Counted from the stretch's first letter, positions 36,363 through 46,335 are shown. The stretch: DNA of 64,000 bases from Pseudomonas rhizophila (GCF_003033885.1 NZ_CP024081.1:3497350-3561349); one strand, 5' to 3'. The notes: generated by a model not told the origin, from the sequence alone. Numbers and translations: made by a program.

Positions 36363-37793
36363 TTAGTGCGGAGAGTAAACCGTCAGCATCTGCCCAGGCT
36401 TCAGTGCCTTGCCTACCCGTGGATTCCAGCGCTTGAGGTGCTGCATTTCCACGTTGAAGCGTTTGGCGACCACGTACAGCGAGTCGCCTTGCTTGACCTT
36501 GTACTGGGTTTGTTTCTTTTTATTCTTGCTGCTGGCAGCGACTACCGTGTTGACGCGTTTGCGGGTGTCTTGCATGACCAGGGTCTGGCCGATCTTGAGT
36601 TTGTTGCCGCTCAATCTGTTCCAGCGTTGCAAGTCTTTGATCTGAACGTTGTTGGCCTTGGCGATCAGCCCCAGGTTATCGCCACGCTTGACGCGATAGG
36701 TGCGCTTGGCGCCCGCCACCGTGCTTTCTTCGGCTGAGTCAAAAACCGGTTGGAGCGATCGTTTGCTGATCAGTTCTTCCGGACGCATGGTGGACAGGCT
36801 GGCGGTCAACAACTGGGCCTTGGACGTGGGCACCAGCAGGTGCTGCGGGCCATCGATGGTGGTGCGCTGCTTGAAAGCCGGGTTGAGCTGGAACAGCTCG
36901 TCTTCGTCGATGTCAGCCACCGCCGCGACTTTGGACAGGTCCATGCGCTGGTTGATCTCGACGACCTGGAAGTACGGTTCGTTGGCGATCGGGTTGAGGT
37001 TGACGCCGTAGGCCTCGGGAGAAAGCACGACCTGGGACAATGCCAGCAACTTCGGCACATAGGCCTGGGTTTCGCTGGGCAGCGGCAGGTTCCAGTAATC
37101 GGTGGGCAGGCCAAGTTTTTCGTTGCGCTCGATGGCGCGGCTGACCGTTCCCTCGCCTGCGTTGTAGGCAGCCAGCGCCAACAGCCAGTCGCCGTTGAAC
37201 ATGTCGTGCAGGCGCGTCAGGTAATCCATCGCGGCCGTGGTAGAGGCCGTGATGTCGCGACGCCCATCATAGAAGCGGGTCTGGCGCAGGTTGAAGTAGC
37301 GCCCCGTGGACGGGATGAACTGCCACAGGCCCACCGCATGGGCCCGGGAATAAGCCATGGGGTTGTAGGCGCTTTCGATCACCGGCAGCAGCGCCAGCTC
37401 CAGGGGCATGTTGCGTTCTTCAAGGCGTTCGACGATGTAATGAATGTACAGGCTGCCGCGTTCGCCGGCGTTTTCCAGAAAGGATGGATTGCTGGCGAAC
37501 CACAGGCGTTGCTGCTCGATACGCGGGTTGACGCCGGCGGTTTCCTGCAGCTGGAAGCCCTGGCGCATACGCTCCCAGACGTCCTGAGGCACTTGAGGGA
37601 CGGGTTTTTCAGTGAGCCAGATGGGCTTCTGTTTGGCGCGAGCGGCGATGTTCGGCGTGTGCGCCACATCGCTCTGCGGCACCTGGCTCGTGCTCTGGCA
37701 GCCCGCCAGGGTGGCGGACACAGCCACTGCGACAGCTTGAGCCAAGCGGGTCAATGTGTCTGACTGGACGGACTTACGTATAGATGACGACAT
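36363..37793 (-). CDS. mltD: Membrane-bound lytic murein transglycosylase D
   Basis: 476-aa lipoprotein that cleaves peptidoglycan glycan strands. The lipobox is LAGC (Cys32). The SLT domain has the catalytic Glu140 in VIESAYNPMAYS, plus GLWQFIPSTGR and AAYNAGEGTV. Two C-terminal LysM repeats are visible (YRVKRGDNL... and YKVKQGDSL...), about residues 375-420 and 430-474, with a Lys-rich linker between. ATG 37793 is chosen over 37817. gloB follows on the same strand upstream. Confidence 0.95.
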   Translation of the reverse strand: MSSSIRKSVQSDTLTRLAQAVAVAVSATLAGCQSTSQVPQSDVAHTPNIAARAKQKPIWLTEKPVPQVPQDVWERMRQGFQLQETAGVNPRIEQQRLWFASNPSFLENAGERGSLYIHYIVERLEERNMPLELALLPVIESAYNPMAYSRAHAVGLWQFIPSTGRYFNLRQTRFYDGRRDITASTTAAMDYLTRLHDMFNGDWLLALAAYNAGEGTVSRAIERNEKLGLPTDYWNLPLPSETQAYVPKLLALSQVVLSPEAYGVNLNPIANEPYFQVVEINQRMDLSKVAAVADIDEDELFQLNPAFKQRTTIDGPQHLLVPTSKAQLLTASLSTMRPEELISKRSLQPVFDSAEESTVAGAKRTYRVKRGDNLGLIAKANNVQIKDLQRWNRLSGNKLKIGQTLVMQDTRKRVNTVVAASSKNKKKQTQYKVKQGDSLYVVAKRFNVEMQHLKRWNPRVGKALKPGQMLTVYSPH

Positions 37794-37892
37794 TGGCTGG
37801 AAGTAAGTTCCGGGCAAAAATGTCGGCCGATTCTAGGAAGCGCACCCCAACAGGTCAACCTTTCAGAATTTTTGTATCAAACGCCAGCGGCC

Positions 37893-38660
37893 TTAGAACT
37901 TATCTTTCCACGCCCTCAAGGCCGCAAAAACCTCACTCGGCGTCTGGTTACGCTGGCCGTTCCGTTCGTCTGCTTTTTGTTTAACGGATGTTTCAGCGGT
38001 ACGCAGGAACGGATTGGTGAGCTTTTCAAGTGCCAGGGTCGAGGGCAGGGTCATGACGCCGGCGTTGCGTTGCTGGCTGACTTTTTCCAGGCGCGCGGCA
38101 ACGTCCAGGTTGCCCGGCTCTACCGCAGCGGCGAATCTAAGATTGCTGAGGGTGTATTCATGGGTACAGTAGACCAGCGTATCCTCAGGCAGAGAGGCCA
38201 GGCGGCTGAGGGACTGATGCATTTGTGCAGGCGTGCCTTCGAAGAGTCGCCCACAACCGGCGGCAAACAGGGTGTCGCCACAGAACAGCAAGCCATGATG
38301 GTAATACGCGATATGCCCCAGGGTGTGGCCGGGTACGGCGTAGACATCGAAGTCCCAGCCGAGGACGCTGAGCTGGTCGTTGTCCTGCAGCGCCACGTCC
38401 CGCGCCGGGATGTTTTCACTGGCCGGGCCGTAGACGGTGGCGTGTGTCGCGTTTTTCAGTGCCTGGACGCCGCCGACATGGTCGTGATGATGGTGGGTGA
38501 TCAGAATGTCGCTCAGGACCCAGCCTGGATGGGCGTCGAGCCAGGCCTGCACCGGCGTGGCGTCGCCGGGGTCGACGACGGCGCAGCGTTGAGTGGCGTG
38601 GTCCTGTAACAACCAGATGTAGTTATCGGTGAACGCGGGCAGGGCACTGATCTGTATCAT
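37893..38660 (-). CDS. gloB: Hydroxyacylglutathione hydrolase (glyoxalase II)
   Basis: 255-aa metallo-beta-lactamase-fold enzyme hydrolysing S-lactoylglutathione in methylglyoxal detoxification. The dinuclear metal motif [10 protein letters not shown] and the later [16 protein letters not shown] and [13 protein letters not shown] blocks are all present. ATG 38660 is used ([16 protein letters not shown]); the longer frame lacks support. Divergent from the methyltransferase gene, 65 bp apart. Confidence 0.96.
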   Translation of the reverse strand: MIQISALPAFTDNYIWLLQDHATQRCAVVDPGDATPVQAWLDAHPGWVLSDILITHHHHDHVGGVQALKNATHATVYGPASENIPARDVALQDNDQLSVLGWDFDVYAVPGHTLGHIAYYHHGLLFCGDTLFAAGCGRLFEGTPAQMHQSLSRLASLPEDTLVYCTHEYTLSNLRFAAAVEPGNLDVAARLEKVSQQRNAGVMTLPSTLALEKLTNPFLRTAETSVKQKADERNGQRNQTPSEVFAALRAWKDKF

Positions 38661-38725
38661 CGCGGAATTCGCCAAGCAGAAAACAAAGGCGCATCTTAGA
38701 ACTTCCTGACGCGTTGGAGAATGCA

Positions 38726-39484
38726 ATGACCGATGAAGCGTTCGCTCAGGCTGATCCCGACTGGCTTGCGTTGATCAGCGCCGCTCGTGAGTGGCTGTCC
38801 GGCCCTGTCGGGCAATTTTTGCTGGAAGAGGAGCGGCGCATGCTCGAAGACGAGCTGGGCCGGTTCTTTGGTGGCTATCTGGTGCACTACGGGCCTTCGG
38901 CGCAGACCCCGCCGTCGGCGCCGCAGGTTCAGCGTAATGTACGCCTGGGGGCACCATTGCCTGGCGTGGAGATCGTTTGCGAAGAGCAGGCCTGGCCGTT
39001 GAGCGAGCATGCCGCCGATGTGGTGGTGATGCAGCACGGGCTGGATTTCTGTCTCTCCCCGCACGGGCTGCTGCGCGAAGCCGCCAGCAGCGTCCGTCCT
39101 GGCGGGCATCTGCTGATCATTGGCATCAATCCCTGGAGCAGTTGGGGGTTGCGTCACGTGTTCGCTCACGATGCTTTGCGTCAGGCTCGCTGCATCTCGG
39201 CGTCAAGGGTCGGTGACTGGCTCAACCTGCTGGGCTTCGCGCTGGAGAAACGTCGCTTCGGATGCTATCGTCCGCCGCTTGCGTCGCCCAAGTGGCAGGC
39301 CCGTCTGGCCGGCTGGGAGCGCAAGGCCGGTGAGTGGCAACTGTCCGGCGGCGGCTTCTATTTATTGGTGGCGCGCAAGATTGCGGTCGGGCTGCGCCCG
39401 GTTCGTCAGGCGCGACGCGAGCCGATGGGTAAGCTGATTCCCTTGCCGATGGCCAAGGTCAATCGTCGCCACATCGAGCCTTAA
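38726..39484 (+). CDS. Class I SAM-dependent methyltransferase (YafS-like)
   Basis: 252-aa putative methyltransferase. The segments [15 protein letters not shown] and [14 protein letters not shown] match motifs of the methyltransferase_11 fold, and the C-terminal [11 protein letters not shown] strand completes it. The gene order gloB / this gene / rnhA / dnaQ is the same as gloB-yafS-rnhA-dnaQ in E. coli. Substrate unknown. ATG 38726 is chosen over ATG 38714. Confidence 0.87.
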   Translation: MTDEAFAQADPDWLALISAAREWLSGPVGQFLLEEERRMLEDELGRFFGGYLVHYGPSAQTPPSAPQVQRNVRLGAPLPGVEIVCEEQAWPLSEHAADVVVMQHGLDFCLSPHGLLREAASSVRPGGHLLIIGINPWSSWGLRHVFAHDALRQARCISASRVGDWLNLLGFALEKRRFGCYRPPLASPKWQARLAGWERKAGEWQLSGGGFYLLVARKIAVGLRPVRQARREPMGKLIPLPMAKVNRRHIEP

Positions 39485-39573
39485 CCCTTTTCTGATGGTC
39501 TGGCGGCATTTCGGTTGCGGGCGTTGTCGTTCCCGTCCGGCAGGCCTTTGCATTTTTTTCTGGATGGATTGGC

Positions 39574-40026
39574 ATGAGCGATAGTGTAGAACTCTTCACT
39601 GACGGCGCCTGCAAGGGCAATCCCGGCCCGGGTGGCTGGGGGGCGCTGCTGGTATGCAAGGGTGTCGAGAAGGAACTCTGGGGCGGTGAAACCAATACCA
39701 CCAACAACCGTATGGAGCTGATGGGCGCTATTCGGGGTCTGGAAGAGCTTAAGCGGCCTTGCGACGTATTGCTGGTGACCGACTCGCAATATGTGATGAA
39801 AGGCATCAATGAGTGGATGGCCAACTGGAAGAAGCGTGGCTGGAAAACCGCTGCGAAAGAGCCGGTGAAGAACGCCGATCTGTGGAAGCTGCTCGACGAG
39901 CAGGTCAACCGTCACAACGTCACCTGGAAATGGGTGCGCGGTCATATCGGCCATCACGGAAACGAACGGGCCGACCAGTTGGCCAACCGTGGGGTGGATG
40001 AGGTGCGGGGTTTCAAGCAGGCCTGA
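39574..40026 (+). CDS. rnhA: Ribonuclease HI
   Basis: 150-aa RNase H that degrades RNA in RNA-DNA hybrids. All active-site acids are in place: Asp10 ([13 protein letters not shown]), Glu48 (NRMELMGAI), Asp70 (VTDSQYV) and Asp134 ([10 protein letters not shown]). The basic handle region ([16 protein letters not shown]) is complete. Length is close to E. coli (155). Located between the methyltransferase gene and dnaQ. Confidence 0.98.
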   Translation: MSDSVELFTDGACKGNPGPGGWGALLVCKGVEKELWGGETNTTNNRMELMGAIRGLEELKRPCDVLLVTDSQYVMKGINEWMANWKKRGWKTAAKEPVKNADLWKLLDEQVNRHNVTWKWVRGHIGHHGNERADQLANRGVDEVRGFKQA

Positions 40027-40059
40027 TACGAGTGGTGTCGGGGCCTGAACAGGATGATC

Positions 40060-40100
40060 TGTGGCGAGTGGGCTTTGCTCCCACAGCTTCGCTCCCATAA
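40060..40100. repeat. Degenerate REP-like hairpin between rnhA and dnaQ
   Basis: Contains CTGTGGCGAGTGGGCTTTGC followed by GCTCCCACAG, a decayed mixture of the two REP types in this window; it can fold as GTGGG/CCCAC. Confidence 0.5.
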
Positions 40101-40185
40101 GCCAGGTTTCAGGTAAGTCCCCTCGTTACCGGAGCGTGTTAACATCGCCGCTTTTGCAAGCATGCCCGTTGAGAGCTGAACACTG

Positions 40186-40947
40186 ATGGCCAACAGATCT
40201 GTTGTACTGGATACCGAAACCACCGGCATGCCGGTGACCGATGGTCACCGGATTATCGAAATCGGCTGTGTCGAGCTGATCGGCCGACGCCTGACCGGTC
40301 GCCATTTCCATGTTTACCTGCAACCGGACCGCGAAAGTGATGAAGGCGCCATCGGCGTCCACGGCATCACCAACGAGTTCCTGGTGGGCAAGCCGCGCTT
40401 CGCTGAAGTGGCCGATGAGTTCTTCGAGTTCATCCAGGGTGCGCAGCTGATCATCCATAACGCGGCGTTCGACGTTGGCTTCATCAACAACGAGTTTGCC
40501 CTGATGGGGCAGCACGACCGGGCCGATATCACCCGGCACTGCACCATCCTCGATACCTTGATGATGGCTCGGGAACGGCACCCGGGGCAGCGCAACAGCC
40601 TCGATGCCTTGTGCAAGCGCTACGGCGTCGACAACTCCGGTCGTGAACTGCACGGCGCCTTGCTCGACTCGGAGATTCTCGCCGACGTCTACCTGACCAT
40701 GACGGGTGGCCAGACCAGCCTGTCCCTGGCCGGCAACGCCTCCGATGGCAATGGCACGGGTGAGGGTTCAGGTAACCAGGCAACGGAAATCCGTCGTTTG
40801 CCCGCTGACCGCACGCCAGGCCGGATCCTTCGCGCCAGCGAAAACGACCTCGCCGAACATGCCGCGCGTCTGGAAGCTATCGCCAAATCTGCCGGTGCTC
40901 CGGCACTGTGGACGCAACTGGTCGAATCCCAGGCCGCGGCGAACTGA
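40186..40947 (+). CDS. dnaQ: DNA polymerase III epsilon subunit (3'-5' proofreading exonuclease)
   Basis: 253-aa DEDDh exonuclease. Catalytic residues are Asp9 and Glu11 (LDTETTG), Asp96 (HNAAFDVGF), His156 and Asp161 (ELHGALLDSE). The C-terminal part (~180-253) is the flexible segment plus the polymerase alpha-binding helix region. Length agrees with E. coli epsilon (243). It lies 159 bp downstream of rnhA on the same strand. Confidence 0.98.
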   Translation: MANRSVVLDTETTGMPVTDGHRIIEIGCVELIGRRLTGRHFHVYLQPDRESDEGAIGVHGITNEFLVGKPRFAEVADEFFEFIQGAQLIIHNAAFDVGFINNEFALMGQHDRADITRHCTILDTLMMARERHPGQRNSLDALCKRYGVDNSGRELHGALLDSEILADVYLTMTGGQTSLSLAGNASDGNGTGEGSGNQATEIRRLPADRTPGRILRASENDLAEHAARLEAIAKSAGAPALWTQLVESQAAAN

Positions 40948-40965
40948 TCTTGCGCCACGGTCGTA

Positions 40966-41061
40966 CCCTTTGTGGGAGCGAGCCTGCTCGCGATGCAGGC
41001 GGCTCGGTCTGTCTGTTGGACCATGGAGATCCCATCGCGAGCAGGCTCGCTCCCACAAGGG
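40966..41061. repeat. REP pair after dnaQ
   Basis: Two inverted standard REP units; the outer arms extend to CCCTTTGTGGG / CCCACAAGGG, giving about 29 bp of perfect complementarity. Confidence 0.92.
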
Positions 41062-41219
41062 CAGTCTTCATTCATTTCTCGCCACAATCGCCAGTACCTT
41101 CTAACCTGAGGTAACGGGCAGGCTACGGATACCCGCTTGATGTATGAAGTTTCGAGAGGCAAGGGCAATGGATGGCAGAGCGCCGTTGGTTGTCTCAAGG
41201 AATGAGGACTTTTCCCAGT

Positions 41220-41834
41220 ATGCAGCCGGTCATGAATCCCAAGCACCCCGGCCTGTCGGTGCGTGTCGTCGATGACGGCTTTGCCGCCTACATCTGGGGC
41301 AGCGACTTCAGTTTCGAGGTCAGCGCCTATGGGACGGCGCAGGTGGGTCGGCCGGTGAGCCAATGGCCAGTGACGCCCATTGCCCCTTATCGTAAATGCT
41401 ATGGCATCGATCCTGAGGAATTCAGCAGTTTCCGGGACGCTCCGGACAGCGAGATCTTCATGGCTTACCTCGATGACCAACCGGTAGGGCATCTGGTGGT
41501 GAGTACCAACTGGAACGGTTTTGCCCACATCGATGAGCTTGCCGTGCATGCCCCGGCCCGTCGCCACGGTGTGGCCAGGGCATTGCTGGACGTCGCTCAT
41601 TTCTGGAGCCGCAAGAAAAAACTGCCGGGCATCATGCTCGAAACCCAGAACAACAACCTGGGCGCGTGCCGGCTCTATGAGCGTTGCGGTTACGTGCTGG
41701 GCGGGATCGATCACCTGCGCTATCGCGGCATTGACCGTCATACCGCCGAGGTGGCGTTGTTCTGGTACCGGTTGTTCGACGATCCACTGGGCATGGCGAT
41801 CAGTGGCCCAACAGCGCCTCGGCTTGTTCCGTAA
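41220..41834 (+). CDS. GNAT-family N-acetyltransferase
   Basis: About 204 aa. The GNAT core is seen in IFMAYLDDQPVGHLVV (strand beta-4 region), HIDELAVHAPARRHGVARALL (the acetyl-CoA loop, R-x-x-G-V/I-A) and ETQNNNLGACRLYERCGY. The last resembles aminoglycoside/streptothricin-type acetyltransferases, but the substrate cannot be assigned. In-frame ATGs at 41172 and 41202 are possible starts; 41220 has a GAGGA about 11 nt upstream. The 3' end overlaps the convergent LysR gene by 35 bp. Confidence 0.82.
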   Translation: MQPVMNPKHPGLSVRVVDDGFAAYIWGSDFSFEVSAYGTAQVGRPVSQWPVTPIAPYRKCYGIDPEEFSSFRDAPDSEIFMAYLDDQPVGHLVVSTNWNGFAHIDELAVHAPARRHGVARALLDVAHFWSRKKKLPGIMLETQNNNLGACRLYERCGYVLGGIDHLRYRGIDRHTAEVALFWYRLFDDPLGMAISGPTAPRLVP

Positions 41835-42693
41835 TCAGTTCCAGCAGCGACTGGAGGGTGGGAGAGGTCGCCGTGCCATTCAGACTCAGCGCATACAGGC
41901 AGATGGGAATGGCGGGCGATACCGGGCATACGTCCAGCCCGCCGTCCTTGGCACCTGAAGCGGTGAAGGGGTCGACGATGGCAAGCCCTTCACCAGCCTC
42001 GACCATGGCGCGCATCATCTGATGGGTCTGTACGCGGATCTGGATGACCGGCGCGGGGCGTAGCGCCGCCAGCTTATGGTCGAACGCAGGGCTCAGCGGG
42101 TCGTGGCCATCCAGGCCCACCAGCGACTGGCCGGCCAGATCCTGAACCGAAATGTATTTTTGCCGCGGTTGCAGCCAGCCGTGGGGCGCCAGCAATTGCA
42201 GTTTGCCCTGGGCGATCATCTGGCACTGGATGTCGGAGTGTTCGGGGTCGTGCAGACTAAGGCCCAAGTCACTGTCGCGCAGCAGAAGGCTCTGAACAAT
42301 GTCTCGGGTCGGTTGGCTGAGCAGGGTGCAAGGGGCGTCCGGATGGCGTCGACGCAGGGCAGCGATACTTTGAGGCAGTAACTGCTGGGCCAGCGGTGGG
42401 GTGCAAATGATGCGCAGGGGCGGCGCCTGATAGTGTTTCAGGCTGCTGGCCAGGCGTTGCACCGGTTCGAGGGTGTCATACACGCGGGTGATGCCGTCGC
42501 GCAACTCAAGGGCTTCGCGAGTCGCCTGCAATCGCCCGCGCACACTGGCAAACAGCATGAAACCCAACTGCAGCTCGGCATCGCGCAGCGTCGCCTCCAC
42601 CTCTGCCACCGGTAATTGCAGCCATTCAGCCGCCGTGCCGAGGTGGCCGGTCTGCAACAGCGCCTGGATCACTTCGATGTGGCGTAAACGCAT
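41800..42693 (-). CDS. LysR-family transcriptional regulator
   Basis: 297-aa regulator. The N-terminal winged helix (RLRHIEVIQALLQTGHLGTAAEWLQLPVAEVEATLRDAE, in pieces) is followed by a periplasmic-binding-like effector domain (~90-290). The helix-turn-helix deviates somewhat from the LysR consensus (AEWLQLPVAEVEATL instead of A..L..SQ..VS). Target genes unknown; it is convergent with the acetyltransferase and not divergent from an obvious partner. Confidence 0.88.
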   Translation of the reverse strand: MRLRHIEVIQALLQTGHLGTAAEWLQLPVAEVEATLRDAELQLGFMLFASVRGRLQATREALELRDGITRVYDTLEPVQRLASSLKHYQAPPLRIICTPPLAQQLLPQSIAALRRRHPDAPCTLLSQPTRDIVQSLLLRDSDLGLSLHDPEHSDIQCQMIAQGKLQLLAPHGWLQPRQKYISVQDLAGQSLVGLDGHDPLSPAFDHKLAALRPAPVIQIRVQTHQMMRAMVEAGEGLAIVDPFTASGAKDGGLDVCPVSPAIPICLYALSLNGTATSPTLQSLLELITEQAEALLGH

Positions 42694-42779
42694 GCAAGCA
42701 GTCCATGTTGGGCGGGAGAGCCATTGAGTGGCTGAATCCTAACCCAAGTCCGGGCATGACTTCTGCTCATAACAACAGG

Positions 42780-43043
42780 TTATGAAGCAATTAGCGTTTC
42801 AGCGGGCGTTTGAGCGGGCGGTAGCGTTTCCGGTTCGCGGGTTAATTCAATCTGGGACTGCACCAGCATGAATTTGCCGTCTTCGAGTTGGTTGACGCGA
42901 TCTCCGATCGCCAGCTTGAAAGTGGTCACAGGCTCCTTGCCGTTACCGTCGGGCGACGGGGTCGATTCTTGGTATTCATGCACTGAATAGACGCGACCTT
43001 CGGCGTCCCGTGCATGAAATTGTCCGACAAGTACTGCTGCCAT
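42780..43043 (-). CDS. Small conserved-type hypothetical protein
   Basis: 87-aa soluble protein. The pattern QFHARDAEGRVYSVHEYQE followed by a TTFKLAIGDRVNQL and a final beta-like QSQIEL resembles small unnamed Pseudomonas proteins with a predicted beta-barrel. No catalytic motif or signal peptide. It stands alone 86 bp from the LysR start. Function unknown. Confidence 0.7.
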   Translation of the reverse strand: MAAVLVGQFHARDAEGRVYSVHEYQESTPSPDGNGKEPVTTFKLAIGDRVNQLEDGKFMLVQSQIELTREPETLPPAQTPAETLIAS

Positions 43044-43227
43044 TGCTTAGAACCTCTGGAAATAAATCACTCGATTTGCGGTTCTGTAGACCTTGGTCAA
43101 GCGCGGTAAGTTTTCCTACATGAAAAAAATAGTCCAGTCGGAAGGTTTTCGGTTCTCCGCTGGTCCAATTGTTCGCCCGATCATCTATAAATGGGGCTCC
43201 CTTGAACCCATCGTCGAGAAGTGTCCA

Positions 43228-43785
43228 ATGAGTAATGTCTACACCGTGGCCGTTTTAGTGGGGAGCCTGCGCAAGGCTTCGATCAATCGCAAGCTGGCTC
43301 TGGCCCTGGCGGATCTGGCGCCGAGCAACCTGAAGCTGGAAATCATCGAGATAGGCGACCTGCCGCTCTACAACGAAGATATTGACGTCACACCCCCACC
43401 AGCCTACAGCACTTTCCGTGAGCAGGTTGGCGCGGCCGACGCATTGCTGTTTGTCACGCCTGAATACAACCGCTCGGTTCCGGCCCCGATGAAAAATGCC
43501 ATTGACGTCGGCTCGCGGCCTTACGGCAAGAGCTGCCTGAGCGGTAAACCGGGTGCGGTGATCAGTGCCTCGCCGGGAGCCATGGGTGGTTTCGGCGCCA
43601 ATCATCATTTGCGCCAGTCCCTGGTTTTCCTCGATGTGCCTTGCATGCAACAGCCGGAGGCTTATCTGGCCGGTGCGGGGAGCGCGTTCGATGAGCAGGG
43701 CGAGCTGTCTGAGTCGGTGAGGCCGTTTCTGCAGAAATTCATTGATGCCTATGGCAAGTGGGTTGAACAGCACAAAAAGGCCTGA
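43228..43785 (+). CDS. NAD(P)H-dependent FMN reductase (flavodoxin-like)
   Basis: 185-aa flavodoxin-fold oxidoreductase of the NADPH-dependent FMN reductase/ChrR/YieF group. The FMN phosphate loop is [14 protein letters not shown] (11-24), and the second FMN loop is [17 protein letters not shown]. It is shorter than ArsH (~230 aa) and lacks its N-terminal extension. ATG 43228 gives the family length. Located 107 bp before an ArsB-type pump gene on the same strand. Confidence 0.92.
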   Translation: MSNVYTVAVLVGSLRKASINRKLALALADLAPSNLKLEIIEIGDLPLYNEDIDVTPPPAYSTFREQVGAADALLFVTPEYNRSVPAPMKNAIDVGSRPYGKSCLSGKPGAVISASPGAMGGFGANHHLRQSLVFLDVPCMQQPEAYLAGAGSAFDEQGELSESVRPFLQKFIDAYGKWVEQHKKA

Positions 43786-43810
43786 TGCCCGGCATTTTCA
43801 GGCATGCATA

Positions 43811-43837
43811 GCGGGTGAGGGGTTTATCCCCTCGCCA
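43811..43837. repeat. REP-like hairpin (GAGGGGTTTATCCCCTC)
   Basis: Arms GAGGGG / CCCCTC with loop TTTAT, flanked by GT and GCCAC, a third REP-like type. It separates the FMN reductase and ArsB-type genes and may weaken read-through. Confidence 0.6.
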
Positions 43838-43891
43838 CAAGGCGACCCTTCTTTTCCCCCTACTAAATCCCTTCTTTCAAGGCTGTTGCGC

Positions 43892-45175
43892 ATGCTCCTC
43901 GCGTCGTTGATTTTTCTGCTGACCATTACATTGGTGATCTGGCAACCCAAGGGCCTCGGTGTTGGCTGGAGTGCAACGCTCGGTGCGCTGCTGGCGTTGT
44001 TGAGCGGGGTGGTGCAGGTCGGTGACATTGCCCTGGTGTGGCAGATCATCTGGAACGCCACCGGTACGTTTATCGCGCTGATCATCATCAGCCTGTTGCT
44101 GGACGAGGCTGGGTTCTTCGCCTGGGCCGCCTTGCATGTGGCCCGCTGGGGCCGAGGCAGCGGGCGCAAGCTGTTTGCGTTCATGGTGCTGCTGGGCGCG
44201 CTGGTGTCGGCTTTGTTCGCCAATGACGGCGCGGCGTTGATCCTGACGCCCATCGTAATTTCGATGCTGCTGGCCTTGCGTTTTTCTCCGGCGGCAACCC
44301 TGGCATTCGTGATGGGCGCCGGCTTCATTGCCGATAGCGCGAGCCTGCCGCTGGTGGTGTCGAACCTGGTGAACATCGTCTCAGCCGACTTCTTCGGCAT
44401 TGGCTTCAACCGTTACGCGGCGGTCATGGTGCCGGTGAACCTGGTCAGCGTCGCGGCCAGCCTGGCGATATTGCTGTGGTTCTTTCGCCGCGACATCCCG
44501 CGCGACTATGACCCGCATCAACTGGATGCCCCGGCGAGTGCCATCCACGACAGGGCCACCTTCTTCGCGGGCTGGGCGGTGTTGGCGATTCTGCTGCTTG
44601 GTTGCTTCGCCCTCGAGCCGTTGGGCATTCCCATCAGCGCGATTTCGGCGGTCTGCGCCGCGTTATTGCTGGCCGTCGCGGCCCGCGGTCACAAAATCTC
44701 CACTCGCAGGGTCATGAAGGAGGCGCCGTGGCAGATCGTGATCTTCTCCCTGGGCATGTATCTGGTGGTCTATGGCCTGCGCAATGCGGGGCTGACTGGC
44801 TACCTGGCGCAATGGCTCGATGGTTTCGCCGCCTATGGTGTGTGGGGGGCGGCGATGGGCACCGGACTGTTGACGGCTTTGCTCTCGTCGATCATGAACA
44901 ACCTGCCGACGGTGCTGATCGGTGCCTTGTCCATCGATGCCAGTCAGGCCACCGGGGTGGTGAAGGAGGCGATGATCTACGCCAACGTCATCGGCAGCGA
45001 CCTGGGCCCGAAAATCACTCCGATCGGCAGCCTGGCGACTTTGCTTTGGCTGCACGTGCTGGCGCGCAAGGACATCCGGATTGGCTGGGGGTACTACTTC
45101 AAGGTCGGGATTGTGCTGACCGTGCCGGTGTTGTTGGTGACGTTGGCGGCGTTGGCGTTGCGGTTGTCTATTTAG
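43892..45175 (+). CDS. arsB: ArsB-type arsenite/arsenical efflux pump (ArsB/NhaD superfamily)
   Basis: 427-aa inner-membrane protein with ~12 helices, length as ArsB (429). Hallmarks are [16 protein letters not shown], the [19 protein letters not shown] stretch and the [13 protein letters not shown] / [18 protein letters not shown] region. ATG 43892 is the start of the hydrophobic N-terminus; the longer frame overlaps the hairpin and upstream gene. No arsR or arsC is adjacent, so arsenic specificity is inferred only from family resemblance. Confidence 0.88.
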   Translation: MLLASLIFLLTITLVIWQPKGLGVGWSATLGALLALLSGVVQVGDIALVWQIIWNATGTFIALIIISLLLDEAGFFAWAALHVARWGRGSGRKLFAFMVLLGALVSALFANDGAALILTPIVISMLLALRFSPAATLAFVMGAGFIADSASLPLVVSNLVNIVSADFFGIGFNRYAAVMVPVNLVSVAASLAILLWFFRRDIPRDYDPHQLDAPASAIHDRATFFAGWAVLAILLLGCFALEPLGIPISAISAVCAALLLAVAARGHKISTRRVMKEAPWQIVIFSLGMYLVVYGLRNAGLTGYLAQWLDGFAAYGVWGAAMGTGLLTALLSSIMNNLPTVLIGALSIDASQATGVVKEAMIYANVIGSDLGPKITPIGSLATLLWLHVLARKDIRIGWGYYFKVGIVLTVPVLLVTLAALALRLSI

Positions 45176-45189
45176 ACCGCGTTGACTTT

Positions 45190-45280
45190 ATCGCGAGCAG
45201 GCTCGCTCCTACATGGATGCAGTGTTGCCATTGAAGTTGCAAACGCCGCGGTCACTGTGGGAGCGAGCCTGCTCGCGATG
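45190..45280. repeat. REP pair after the ArsB-type gene
   Basis: A minus unit (with one substitution, GCTCCTACA) and a plus standard unit in the convergent gap before the DUF1853 gene. Confidence 0.9.
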
Positions 45281-45304
45281 AGGCCCGGACAGACGCCGCC
45301 CATC

Positions 45305-46270
45305 TCACCCATTCCCCGGCACATCCGGCCAACGATCCGCCACCAGGAACGCTCGCTCGGTTTCTTCCCACTCACCCTCGGCATTTTCACTCAGGCGCAC
45401 CATCAATTGTGCGGGGGCCATGGGGTCGAGGGCCATTCGCCAGGCATCCAGTTGCCCGGCGCTCCAGGTCTGGTCCGCCGGATAATGGGCCGGGGCGAGC
45501 CAGCCAGCCCGGGGCAGGGGTTGCCAGCGCCCCGGCGGACGCTGGGCAACGAACGCCGGCCAGTCCCGCTGATGCAGCCACCTTCCGCGCAAATGCCTGG
45601 GATGGGCGCCGGTTGGGGGTTCGGCTTGGCCGGGCCACGGGTAAAGCAGATAGCCGCCTAGCCAGAGTTCCGAGCGAAACAGCTCGATGCCCGAGGGTTC
45701 GATGCCCAGCGTTGCCAGGGCCTCTCGGCTTTCCGGGCGAGCGGAGATTGGTAGCTGGTGTTCGCGCAAATGCGCCAGTTTAAGGTCGAGCCGGTCATGG
45801 CAGCCCGGGCCGAGCCATTGTGCGGTGTCCTGCCCGTGGCCGTTTTGCGGCCCGAGGTACAACTTGATCGCCAGTTCCAGGTGGTGGATGCCGTCGCCAT
45901 CGCGCAGCAGCAGGTCCAGTTCACCCAGGGTCTGGCCCTGGTGGCGGATCGGCAGGTTGGCGGCGATCAGCTCAATGCCCGGCGCGTGCTGCACCGCAAA
46001 CTGCCACAACCGTTCGTAATACAGACCCAGGCGCCGGGTTCTGCCCTGGGACAGGCAATGCAGTAACGGATAGCTGTCGCGGTCCAGTTGTCGCAGCCAC
46101 TGTTCCAGTTGATGAGGCTGTTGCACCCAGTCGCTGCCGGTCAGGGGATGGCGTTGGGGCCAGGGCGTGTCGATCAGCATCGGCGGGGCAAGGATCGCCC
46201 ACGCCAGGTCGCGCACTTCGGGATGGCGCAGGCGGCGGGGCAAGTCGAGCAGTTCGGGGAACAGGATCAT
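45305..46270 (-). CDS. DUF1853 family protein, possible nuclease fold
   Basis: 321-aa protein of unknown function. The sequence [25 protein letters not shown] contains Asp119, Glu132 and Lys136, which together with Glu87 (YYERLWQF) resemble a PD-(D/E)XK nuclease core. DUF1853 may belong to that clan, from memory and unverified. Divergent from nadK by 103 bp, the usual arrangement in Pseudomonas. No signal peptide. Confidence 0.85.
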   Translation of the reverse strand: MILFPELLDLPRRLRHPEVRDLAWAILAPPMLIDTPWPQRHPLTGSDWVQQPHQLEQWLRQLDRDSYPLLHCLSQGRTRRLGLYYERLWQFAVQHAPGIELIAANLPIRHQGQTLGELDLLLRDGDGIHHLELAIKLYLGPQNGHGQDTAQWLGPGCHDRLDLKLAHLREHQLPISARPESREALATLGIEPSGIELFRSELWLGGYLLYPWPGQAEPPTGAHPRHLRGRWLHQRDWPAFVAQRPPGRWQPLPRAGWLAPAHYPADQTWSAGQLDAWRMALDPMAPAQLMVRLSENAEGEWEETERAFLVADRWPDVPGNG

Positions 46271-46307
46271 TTTGCGAGCATAGCCTGCGTCGAAGGCTTA
46301 AAGAATT

Positions 46308-46335
46308 TTGTCTATGGGCGGCTTTCGCCCATAAT
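46308..46335 (+). promoter_or_regulatory. Probable nadK promoter with an embedded inverted repeat
   Basis: TTGTCT (46308-46313) and CATAAT (46330-46335) are spaced 16 bp apart, 38 bp before the nadK start. An 8-bp perfect inverted repeat TATGGGCG / CGCCCATA (46313-46333) fills the spacer and touches both hexamers, suggesting an operator. Confidence 0.5.

Noticed and set aside
43093..43227. 45-residue N-terminal extension of the FMN reductase
   Set aside because: The extension lacks a flavodoxin-like start and crosses a likely promoter area; ATG 43228 gives the normal N-terminus.
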